Source: Chloroflexota bacterium
Lineage (GTDB): Bacteria; Chloroflexota; Limnocylindria; Limnocylindrales; CSP1-4
DNA: 7,786 nucleotides
Assembly: GCA_021812735.1 (NCBI GenBank)
Contig: JAKAMV010000460.1
Location: 1-7,786, forward strand
Direction of reading: 5' to 3'
The translations under genes were made by a program, and so were the position numbers. The notes below the pieces were generated by a model. The model had not been told where the DNA came from. It made no database searches and worked only from the letters and a program-made list of their open reading frames with translations. Within the stretch, counting starts at the first letter, position 1, and the number at the start of each line of letters is the position of its first letter. Positions 1 through 5,776 of this stretch are shown one piece after another.

Positions 1-780
1 GATCCCGTACATCCCGCAGTTCACGAGCACTCCGCTGAGCAGTGCGCTGACCGGACTTGGCGCCTCGCTGTGAGCATCCGGCAGCCACGTGTGCATGGGC
101 GCCAGTGCGGCCTTGGTGCCGTACCCGACCAGGATGAACAGGAACGCCAGGCGCATGAGCGAACCGTTGAGCTGGGATGCAACCGCGGCCAGATTCGTCC
201 AGTTCATGTCGAAGGTTTGGCCGAGGACCGGGACGGCGGCCGCGTAGACGAGAATCGTGCCGAACAGGCCGAGCGCGAGACCGACCGATCCGACCACCAC
301 GTACTTCCAGGCGGCCTCGAGCGCTTCGCGCGTCCGGTAGTAGCTGACCAGGAACAGTGATGCCAGCGTGGCGCCCTCGATCGCCACCCACACCAAACCG
401 AGGTTGTTGGCCAGGCTGACCGCGAACATGGTGAAGACAAACGCGTGGAACAGGGCGTAGTAGCGCCGGACGTCGCCTAGGCCGGCACCCCTGTCCAGGT
501 CGCGGCCCCGCATGTCGACGCGTAGGTAGCTCACCGAGTACAGAGCCGCGGCGGCGCCGACGCCTGCCGTGATCAGCGCCACCAGGACGGAGAGACCGTC
601 GGCCGCGAGCCACGCCCCCAGCTCCGTCACGCGTCCCGCCTGCAGGACGCGCAGGCTGAGTTGGACCACCAGCACCAGCTCGCCGATCGTGGCCGCAACG
701 GCTGTCGCCTCCACGAGACGGCGCGGCAGCGCGAGCGAGAGCAATGCGGCAGCGGTCGCAATCGCGAGCAGCAGAGTCAT
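1..780 (-). CDS. hyfF: HyfF-like proton-translocating antiporter subunit (partial, 3' end outside window)
   Basis: My reading of the minus strand from the ATG at 780-778 is open for 260 codons to the window edge. It encodes a polytopic membrane protein of the NuoL/M/N-Mrp antiporter superfamily. Diagnostic stretches are WVAIEGATLASLFLVSYY (about residues 131-148), EALEAAWKYVVVGSVGLALG (152-171) and APMHTWLPDAHSEAPSPVSA (227-246). E135 and K223 match the conserved TM5 glutamate and TM7 lysine of the proton-channel subunits. The APMHTWLPDAHSEAPSPVSA wording is characteristic of hydrogenase-4 subunit F (HyfF/HycQ) rather than NuoL. Family members run to roughly 500 residues, so about half is missing. 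The start is 10 nt past the hyfE-like stop, with an AGGA overlapping that stop; an in-frame GTG two codons upstream is less well placed. It should act in the cytoplasmic membrane as an ion-pumping subunit. Confidence 0.9.
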   Translation of the reverse strand, partial: MTLLLAIATAAALLSLALPRRLVEATAVAATIGELVLVVQLSLRVLQAGRVTELGAWLAADGLSVLVALITAGVGAAAALYSVSYLRVDMRGRDLDRGAGLGDVRRYYALFHAFVFTMFAVSLANNLGLVWVAIEGATLASLFLVSYYRTREALEAAWKYVVVGSVGLALGLFGTILVYAAAVPVLGQTFDMNWTNLAAVASQLNGSLMRLAFLFILVGYGTKAALAPMHTWLPDAHSEAPSPVSALLSGVLVNCGMYGI

Positions 781-790
781 CGTCACGTCC

Positions 791-1438
791 TCATCCGCGC
801 AGCCGTCGGAGCTCGGTGGTGTCGGCCGTTGCCAGCTCGCGGTGGATCAGCGTGACCAGCAACCCCATCACGCTGACGGCCACCAGGACGTCGATGAGGA
901 CGCCGAACTCGATGATCCACGGCATCCCCGGCGCAACCGCCAGCGCCCCCGAGAGCATCCCGTTCTCGAGCGTGAGGAGCCCGACCAGCTGCGCGACGAC
1001 GTGGCGGCGCGAACTGATCAGGAACAACCCGATCAGCACCACGCTGATGGCCACGCCGAGCTGGGGCATGCCGGGCGATGCCATCCCCGCGCTGATCCGG
1101 GCCGAGGCCAGGAACGACAGCACGGCCAGCCAGATCGCGGCAACGACCGACGCAGGGAGGCTCATCGCGCTGCGGACGCCACGTTCTGCCGGCAGCTCCG
1201 CGGCCACCCGCCGCAGGATCCGGGGGACCACGCCCGCCTTCACGACCAGCGTCATCCCCGCTACGACCAGCAGGTCGACGTTCCCGCCTACCGTGCCGAG
1301 AACCGTGGCGATTCCCGCCAAGGCGGCCGATTGCAGGACGAACCCGCCCACGTAGTCGCCCAGTCGATGCGCCGCGACGGTCCGCAGTGCTGCCAGGAGT
1401 AGCGCAGCCTCGAGCAGGTCGAGGGCCTGGGTCGTCAT
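791..1438 (-). CDS. hyfE: HyfE-like membrane subunit of hydrogenase-4/complex I-like complex
   Basis: A 215-residue protein that is almost entirely hydrophobic helices, about six or seven, and is related to HyfE/HycP. It has a NuoK-like region in its C-terminal half. The best landmark is GLLTLENGMLSG, followed by PWIIEFGVLIDVLVAVSV, which is the LENG and ELGxLLD pattern of the family. The reading frame is open for 94 codons further upstream, but that extension is arginine-rich shadow of the preceding gene. The ATG at 1438 overlaps the upstream stop as ATGA, which argues for translational coupling and fixes the start. The product probably sits between the HyfC-like anchor and the HyfF-like antiporter in the membrane arm. 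HyfE identity rests on motif recall plus its position between hyfC- and hyfF-like genes. Confidence 0.85.
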   Translation of the reverse strand: MTTQALDLLEAALLLAALRTVAAHRLGDYVGGFVLQSAALAGIATVLGTVGGNVDLLVVAGMTLVVKAGVVPRILRRVAAELPAERGVRSAMSLPASVVAAIWLAVLSFLASARISAGMASPGMPQLGVAISVVLIGLFLISSRRHVVAQLVGLLTLENGMLSGALAVAPGMPWIIEFGVLIDVLVAVSVMGLLVTLIHRELATADTTELRRLRG

Positions 1439-2397
1439 GCGGTCACGCCCCCGATCAGGTAGGCAGCGACCGTCGCCAGGGCCGCCAGCAGCAGCGACAC
1501 GCCGAGGTACTCGGAGATCCGGAAGAACCGCCACTTCGCCACGGTCGACTCGATCACGACGATGGCACCGCAGATCAGGGCCATCTTGGCGAGCAGTGCG
1601 ACTGCTGCGACCGCGAGGGTCAGCGGGGTGGCCGCGCCGTCGGGAACTAGTCCCCAGGGAACGGTGAGAACGTTCAGCAGGATCGTGAGCAGCACGAACG
1701 TGCGCATCTGGCCACCCCACTGCATGAGGGCCAGCCAGCGGCCCGAGTATTCGAACGTGCGCGAGTGCTCGATCATCGAAAGTTCGAATGAGCTCGAAGG
1801 GTTGTCGACCGGGATCCGCCCGCTCTCCGCCAGGATGACCATCAGCAGCGCGGCGGCGAGCAGCCAGTGTGGGGCCGAGAAGAGCAGTGCCGGTCCGGCC
1901 AGCGTCCTGTTGACGACGAACGGGATCGTGGCGTGCGCGAAGAGCGTGACCCCGAACAGCATCACGATTACGGTCGGCTCCGCCAGCGCGGACACGATCC
2001 GGGAGCGGCTGCTTCCCATTCCTGCGTACACACTGCCCGAATCGAGCGCCGCCACCGAGGTCAGGAGGCTCCCGAGCCCCAGGATGAATCCACCCGACAG
2101 CATGTCTCCCATGAACGCAAACGGGAGTGGGTATGAGGTGAGGACTGGGATCAGCATCGCGACGGTGAGTGGCGTGATGAACGCCGCGTAAGGGGTTACG
2201 CGGAACAGCCAGGATGCGTCTTCCGGGACGACGCTCGCCTTGCGCAACAGGCGCCAGAGCTCGCGGTACGGCTGGAAGACGCTCGGGCCGCGCTTCGACT
2301 GGATGATGTGCTTGGCGCGGTCAATGACGCCCGGCAACAGCGGTGCGCACAGCAAGACGAGCAGCACCTGAGATGCCTGCTGGGCTGCAAGAAACAC
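1435..2397 (-). CDS. hyfC: HyfC/HycD-like (NuoH-type) membrane anchor subunit
   Basis: A 320-residue polytopic protein of the NADH dehydrogenase subunit 1 family (NuoH/HycD/HyfC/EchB), with about eight membrane helices. This subunit couples the peripheral electron-transfer module to the proton-pumping arm. The signature loop is ESGRIPVDNP (residues 191-200), followed by FELSMIEHSRTFEYSGR (204-220). The VDNP form, not the FDLPEAE form of NuoH, places it with hydrogenase-type subunits. SKRGPSVFQPYRELWRLLRK (34-53) and GSVYAGMGSSRSRIVSALAE (121-140) are further family blocks. Translation starts at GTG with GGAGGA a few bases upstream. It is the first gene of a C-E-F run with ATGA coupling to the next gene. 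No hyfB-like gene precedes it; the insertion sequence does. Whether the complex is a hydrogenase or another oxidoreductase cannot be told from this subunit. Confidence 0.92.
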   Translation of the reverse strand: MFLAAQQASQVLLVLLCAPLLPGVIDRAKHIIQSKRGPSVFQPYRELWRLLRKASVVPEDASWLFRVTPYAAFITPLTVAMLIPVLTSYPLPFAFMGDMLSGGFILGLGSLLTSVAALDSGSVYAGMGSSRSRIVSALAEPTVIVMLFGVTLFAHATIPFVVNRTLAGPALLFSAPHWLLAAALLMVILAESGRIPVDNPSSSFELSMIEHSRTFEYSGRWLALMQWGGQMRTFVLLTILLNVLTVPWGLVPDGAATPLTLAVAAVALLAKMALICGAIVVIESTVAKWRFFRISEYLGVSLLLAALATVAAYLIGGVTA

Positions 2398-2400
2398 GGT

Positions 2401-2409
2401 CTCCTCCGC
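2401..2409 (-). promoter_or_regulatory. Ribosome binding site of the hyfC-like gene
   Basis: On the minus strand the sequence reads GCGGAGGAGACC directly before the GTG at 2397. The GGAGG core and short purine spacer support a GTG start for this operon's first gene. Confidence 0.7.
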
Positions 2410-2532
2410 AGTGCTTGCTGGTGGCCATAGTTCGGCCAGTGCAACTTCTTCTGGGAGGAGTTATCAGCAGAGCGCTGCAGTTCCGGCCCGACTCACCCGG
2501 TCCGCGGCGAGACTCCATCGCCGAACTCCGGC

Positions 2533-2561
2533 AGTCTAACGAAGCCCCTTGGCTCTGGCAA
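2533..2561 (-). promoter_or_regulatory. Candidate sigma70-type promoter for the hyfC-E-F operon
   Basis: On the minus strand there is a TTGCCA hexamer (2561-2556; 5/6 to TTGACA), a spacer of exactly 17 nt, and TAGACT (2538-2533; 4/6 to TATAAT). Transcription would start near 2526 and leave an untranslated leader of roughly 128 nt before the GTG at 2397. It lies outside the insertion sequence, 20 bases from its left end, so the operon may have its own promoter despite the insertion. It is a motif match only. The 183-nt gap (2398-2580) holds nothing else convincing: its one through-reading frame has no recognisable protein, and no fragment of an antiporter gene is visible. Confidence 0.45.
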
Positions 2562-2580
2562 GGAGCCTCGTCGGAGGGGT

Positions 2581-2612
2581 AAGCATCCCATTCTCTGTGC
2601 TGGCTGACGCGG
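2581..2612 (+). repeat. Left terminal inverted repeat of the IS
   Basis: Begins AAGCATCCCATTCTCTGTGC. It matches the reverse complement of the right end at 29 of 32 positions. The first 23 match without a break, and the three mismatches fall at positions 24, 26 and 28. Confidence 0.92.
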
Positions 2613-2614
2613 CA

Positions 2615-2630
2615 ACGGGCTGAGCCCCGT
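2615..2630 (+). other. Small hairpin in the IS left end
   Basis: ACGGG and CCCGT form a perfect 5-bp stem around a 6-nt loop (CTGAGC), between the left inverted repeat and the transposase start. Subterminal hairpins in IS elements can limit read-through translation or transcription from outside. That role here is inference, and a stem this short can arise by chance in GC-rich DNA. Confidence 0.3.
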
Positions 2631-2664
2631 CCGTACGCTGTTGGTGTCAGCAAGCCAGCAGACG

Positions 2665-2670
2665 AGGAGG
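2665..2670 (+). promoter_or_regulatory. Ribosome binding site of the transposase gene
   Basis: A full AGGAGG lies 8 nt before the ATG at 2679. It confirms that start and shows the gene was translated from its own signal within the element. Confidence 0.75.
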
Positions 2671-2678
2671 GGCTCTAG

Positions 2679-3966
2679 ATGGAGTGTACGGTGCCGGTCG
2701 AGGTTCGCCTGGCGACCGACCACGCGGACGTCGGCTCGCTGGAGCGGACGATCAGCGAGGCCCTCGTCGAGGTCGGCGTCCGACTCTGGGGCGAAGTGGT
2801 CGATCGCCTGGAGCAGGCCCTGCCGGTGCCGGCCGGCTGCACCGCCTGCGGCGGGACCATGAAGGCGAACGGTCGGGCGAGGCGTCGCCTGGTGACCCTC
2901 GCCGGCGAGGTCGAGCTGCGCCGACGCCGGTATCGCTGCACGAGCTGTGGGTCGGAGGTCGTGCCACTCGATGCCGCCCTCGGCCTTGAGCCTCGGACGG
3001 CGCACACCCTCGGGGTCCACGAGCGCGGGCTGTGGCTCGTCACCGAGATGAGCTATCAGAAGGCGGTCGACACCGCCGCCGAGCTCCGCCGTTGGCCGAT
3101 CGGCCGGGGTGAGCTCCACCGCTGGGTGGCCGAGGAGGGCGCCGCGCTCGAAGCGGCCCGGGCGGCCGAGACCGAGACGGTCCTGGGCGCCCATCCCGAT
3201 CGGCGGACGCGACCGCTGCGCCGCGGCGGGACGGTCTGGGTCAGCGCCGACTCAGACGATGGTTCACGATCGGGCGAGTGGCACCGAGCTGGAGGTCAAG
3301 ATCGGCCTGGTGTTCGACGGCACCCGGCAGATCGGCCGGAACCGACGGGTCCTGACCGGGAGGACCCTCGACGCGGGCACCGAGAGCTGGACCGCCTTTG
3401 CCGAGCGGTTCACCGCGCTGTGCACGCGGCTCGGCGTGTACGAGGCCGACCGGATCTGCTTCGTGTCCGACGGGGCCGCGGCGATCCGCTGGATCCGTGA
3501 GCGCGCCTTCCCGAGCGCTATCGAGCTGCTCGACTGGTACCACCTCGTCGAGGCTCTCCGACGAGCCATCGGTGACGAGCGCAGCGACCGCCTCGAGACC
3601 GCCCTCGCGGTGGCCGCGCCGGGCGATGCCGGGCGCCTGGCCGAGCTCCTCGCCGGCTGGGCCTTCGAGGAGGTGGGCTCGGACCTCGAGCGCGCGAACA
3701 AGCTCGCCGCCGTGTGGGGCTACGTGATGAACAACCGGCGTGCGATCGAGAACTACGCGATCGTTCCGCTCGCCTCCTCCGGGCCGATGGAGAAGGCGGT
3801 CGACATTGTCGTCGCCCGGCGCTTCAAGGCCCGCGGCATGAGCTGGTTCCGGCGCGGTGTATCGGCCCTCGTTCGCCTTCGACTGCTGCGTCTCAACGGG
3901 ACGTGGAGCCACTACTGGTCCGAACGCTTTGGTGCGGCGCTCCGGCCCTGGCCCTCGTCCGCCTGA
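2679..3966 (+). pseudogene. IS transposase (ISKra4-like, DDE), disrupted by a +1 frameshift
   Basis: Two overlapping frames make one protein of about 428 residues once a single extra base near 3252-3255 is discounted. The N-terminal part (from ATG 2679) carries a zinc-ribbon-like pair, C54-x2-C57 and C87-x2-C90, then VVPLDAALGLEPRT. It ends in frame at VSAD, where D191 (codon 3249) is the likely first catalytic Asp. The sequence resumes one frame over with TMVHDRASGTELEVKIG. There the second Asp is in CFVSDGAAAIRWI (codon 3469), followed by LLDWYHLVEALRR, and the likely catalytic Glu is in SSGPMEKAV (codon 3790). The C-terminal RRFKARGMSWFRRGVSALVR block resembles the 'RxKxxGMxW' end of ISKra4-type transposases. 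Unshifted, translation gives only a 273-residue product lacking the second Asp and the Glu. An internal ATG at 3259 would give a fragment lacking the first Asp. A sequencing error would restore a normal gene; UPF0236/ISLre2 is the alternative family. Confidence 0.85.
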
Positions 3967-3990
3967 CCCAGCACAGAGAATGGGATGCTT
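3959..3990 (-). repeat. Right terminal inverted repeat of the IS
   Basis: The reverse complement begins AAGCATCCCATTCTCTGTGC and pairs with the left end at 29 of 32 positions. The transposase TGA (3964-3966) lies inside this repeat. Confidence 0.92.
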
Positions 3991-4035
3991 CCCTCGACAC
4001 GCGTGGCGCGCGTGGCAGCATGCCAGTCAACGAGC

Positions 4036-4051
4036 GGTGCCCGCTGGCACC
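4036..4051. terminator. Short stem-loop between ftsA and the IS (weak terminator candidate)
   Basis: GGTGCC and GGCACC form a perfect 6-bp stem with a 4-nt loop in the 80-nt space (3991-4070) between the ftsA stop and the IS right end. Here ftsA transcripts and IS transcripts converge. No T-run follows on either strand, so it is not a classical intrinsic terminator. It could also be a chance palindrome. I see no start of ftsZ or any other gene in this gap. Confidence 0.25.
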
Positions 4052-4070
4052 ACGAGCAGCGACGCGACCG

Positions 4071-5306
4071 CTACGGGAAGAGGTTCCGGACCCAGTCTCG
4101 GAGCCGGCCCAGCGCGCCTCCCGCGGGCGCCGACTCGTAGCGGCCCGGCTCGCCTTGGCGGAACTCACGCTCCCAGAGCCGCAGCAACCCAATCGACGTG
4201 CTGAAGGCGGGCGTCAGCAGATGGTCGACCAGACCGCCGACCCCGGTCGGCCCCGCGACCCGGACCGGCATCTGCAGCACCTCGCGCCCGAGCTCCGCCA
4301 CCCCCGCCAGCTGCGCGCCCCCCCCGGTCAGCACGATCCCTGCGGGGAGGATGCCGCCCCGACCGGCGTCCGTGATCTGCTCGCCGAGCTGCTCGAACAG
4401 CTCCCGCATGCGAGCCTCGATGATGTCGCACATCTCCGCGCGCTGGATCGTGCGCCCCTGCTCCTCGCCGAAGACGCTGACGGTGATCAGCTCCTCCGGC
4501 GCCACCGCGCGCAGGTTCGCGCAGCCGTGGTTGATCTTGACGTCCTCCGCCACCTGCAGGCTCGTCTTCAGGCCGATCATCAGGTCGTTGGTGACGTTGT
4601 TGCCGCCGATCGGCAAAACGGCGGTGTGGAACGGCCAGCCGTCCATGAACAGCGCGAGCGAGGTCGTGCCCGCCCCGATGTCGGCGACCGCGACGCCGAG
4701 GTCGCGTTCGGTGTCGGTGAGCACCGCCTCCGCGGCCGCCAGCGGCGTCGGCACTTTCTGTTCGATGCGGATCCCCGCCTGTGCCACGCACTTCGAAAGG
4801 TTCTGGATGGCGCTGACGCTCCCCGTCACGATGTGCGCGTCGACCTCGAGGCGCGTGGCGCTCATCCCGAGCGGGTCCTTCACGCCCTCCTGCCCATCGA
4901 CCGTGTAGCCGCGGGTGATCACGTCGAGGATCTCGCGGTTCGAGGGGATCGAGACCGCGCGGGCCACGTCGATCGCGCGCTCCTCGTCCTCCCGGCTCAC
5001 CTCTTTGTCGTGACCGCTGACCGCCACCGCACCGTGGGAGTTCAGGCTCTCGATGTGGCTGCCGCCGACCGCGACGAAGGCCGACTCGATGCGGACCCCG
5101 CTGGTGCGCTCCGCCTGCTCCAATGCGCTCGCGATCGATGCCACCGTCTGGTCGATGTTGACGACGACGCCCTTCTTCAGGCCCGACGACGCCGGCGCCC
5201 CCTTGCCGATGATCGAAAGCCCGCCGTCGGTGCTGATCTCGGCGATCAGCGCGACGACCTTGCTCGTGCCGACATCGATCGCGGCAATGACCGCTTCTCG
5301 CTCCAC
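4071..5306 (-). CDS. ftsA: Cell division protein FtsA
   Basis: A 411-residue actin-like ATPase that tethers FtsZ filaments to the inner face of the membrane and helps recruit later divisome proteins. The nucleotide-binding fold is clear: AAIDVGTSKVVALIAE (residues 8-23), VADIGAGTTSLALF (207-220) and GIVLTGGGAQLAGV (323-336). DGQEGVKDPLGMSATRLEVD (137-156) lies in the FtsA-specific SHS2 (1C) insertion that separates FtsA from MreB and DnaK. The C-terminal ALGRLRDWVRNLF is a typical amphipathic membrane-targeting helix, so the gene is complete. Length is normal for the family. The start is GTG; an in-frame TAG two codons upstream (5312-5310) excludes a longer protein. It lies 32 nt after sbp in the same direction. 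The expected downstream partner ftsZ is missing; 80 nt of non-coding DNA and then the IS follow. Confidence 0.96.
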   Translation of the reverse strand: MEREAVIAAIDVGTSKVVALIAEISTDGGLSIIGKGAPASSGLKKGVVVNIDQTVASIASALEQAERTSGVRIESAFVAVGGSHIESLNSHGAVAVSGHDKEVSREDEERAIDVARAVSIPSNREILDVITRGYTVDGQEGVKDPLGMSATRLEVDAHIVTGSVSAIQNLSKCVAQAGIRIEQKVPTPLAAAEAVLTDTERDLGVAVADIGAGTTSLALFMDGWPFHTAVLPIGGNNVTNDLMIGLKTSLQVAEDVKINHGCANLRAVAPEELITVSVFGEEQGRTIQRAEMCDIIEARMRELFEQLGEQITDAGRGGILPAGIVLTGGGAQLAGVAELGREVLQMPVRVAGPTGVGGLVDHLLTPAFSTSIGLLRLWEREFRQGEPGRYESAPAGGALGRLRDWVRNLFP

Positions 5307-5338
5307 GCCCTATCCCTTCATCCGAGCTGCTGCCCGGC

Positions 5339-5662
5339 CTAGAGAAAATGCCGCCGGATCAGGGCGACGTTCTGGAAGATCCGCAGGCCGAACGTGATGA
5401 GTGCCACCAGGTACAGGTCGAGGCCCAGCCGGTCGCCCACGAACGTGAGCAGCACCGCCACGAGGGCATTCACGATGAACCCCGAGATGAAGATTCGATT
5501 GTCGTAGCTGCCGTCCAACTCCGCCCGGATCGCGCCGAGCACCGAGTCCAGGGCCGCCAGGATCGCGACGGCCGAATAGCGGGCGAGCTCGAAGCTGACG
5601 TTGATGCGGAGGATGAGGGCCAGCAGGACGCCGACGAGCAGCCCCGCCAGCGGGATCCACAC
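5339..5662 (-). CDS. sbp: Small basic protein Sbp (DUF1290)
   Basis: A 107-residue membrane protein of the small basic protein family, encoded next to ftsA in many Gram-positive-type dcw clusters. Its biochemical role is not established. Three hydrophobic segments are visible: IPLAGLLVGVLLALIL near the N terminus, IFISGFIVNALVAVLLTFVG in the middle, and LYLVALITFGLRIFQNVALI at the C terminus before RRHFL. The family blocks YSAVAILAALDSVLGAIRAE, FISGF and FGLRIFQN are all present. The start is GTG, supported by AGGAGGT 9 nt upstream. A longer reading frame covering this region in another minus frame is a shadow. Position between ftsQ and ftsA matches the Bacillus-type order, but no DUF881 (YlxW/YlxX) gene is present here. 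Confidence 0.93.
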   Translation of the reverse strand: MWIPLAGLLVGVLLALILRINVSFELARYSAVAILAALDSVLGAIRAELDGSYDNRIFISGFIVNALVAVLLTFVGDRLGLDLYLVALITFGLRIFQNVALIRRHFL

Positions 5663-5670
5663 GTTCTCCC

Positions 5671-5679
5671 CACCTCCTC
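5671..5679 (-). promoter_or_regulatory. Ribosome binding site of sbp
   Basis: The minus strand reads TGAGGAGGTGGGGAGAAC before GTG. This is a near-perfect anti-Shine-Dalgarno match with about 9 nt spacing, and it decides the GTG start of sbp. Confidence 0.75.
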
Positions 5680-5690
5680 ACAATCGGACA

Positions 5691-5742
5691 CGGCAAGGCT
5701 ACTCGACCGTGCGCAACCCCGGCAAGGCCAGCCTGCGCAACC
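5691..5742 (+). repeat. Two-copy degenerate direct repeat in the ftsQ-sbp gap
   Basis: CGGCAAGGC occurs at 5691-5699 and 5720-5728, and TGCGCAACC at 5710-5718 and 5734-5742. This makes two copies of one unit with spacers of 10 and 5 bases between its halves. It lies in the only sizeable gap (5663-5776, 114 nt) of the dcw block, upstream of sbp. It might be a pair of regulator sites or a decayed duplication. No strong promoter hexamers were found beside it. Confidence 0.5.
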
Positions 5743-5776
5743 GCTGCAGTCACGTCAACTGCCCGGGTCACGGCGC

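Larger units (their letters stand above)
2581..3990 (+). mobile_element. Insertion sequence, ISKra4-like, 1,410 bp
   Basis: The element is bounded by terminal inverted repeats at 2581-2612 and 3959-3990 and carries one transposase gene on the plus strand. The stop codon of that gene lies inside the right repeat, as in compact IS elements. The outer 23 bases of the two ends are identical when reverse-complemented, which suggests recent activity. No clean target-site duplication is visible: the left flank ends TCGGAGGGGT and the right flank begins CCCTCGACAC. A short imperfect extension of the inverted repeat (GAGGGG then T outside the left end, GAGGG outside the right) could mean the true ends lie a few bases further out. 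The family call rests on protein motifs, with ISLre2/UPF0236-type as the alternative. The IS separates the division-gene block from the hyf-like operon. Confidence 0.9.

Noticed and set aside
569..1402. Plus-strand open frame of 277 codons opposite the hyfE-like gene
   Set aside because: It has no recognisable motif and low-complexity Arg/Asp/His/Gln composition, while the opposite strand holds conserved HyfE and HyfF membrane helices.
2321..2653. Minus-strand 110-codon frame across the IS left end and the hyf leader
   Set aside because: It starts inside the IS, has no ribosome binding site or family resemblance, and overlaps the N terminus of the hyfC-like gene out of frame.
3252..3261. Programmed +1 frameshifting to produce full-length transposase
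   Set aside because: No known slippery sequence, stop codon at the shift site or stimulatory hairpin was seen, and related transposases are normally one continuous frame. A simple one-base insertion or read error explains it better.
3714..5342. Plus-strand open frame of 542 codons antisense to ftsA
   Set aside because: It is rich in Arg, His, Asp and Pro with no family motifs, and it runs through the transposase end, the IS end and all of ftsA. It is a GC-rich shadow of the ftsA codons.
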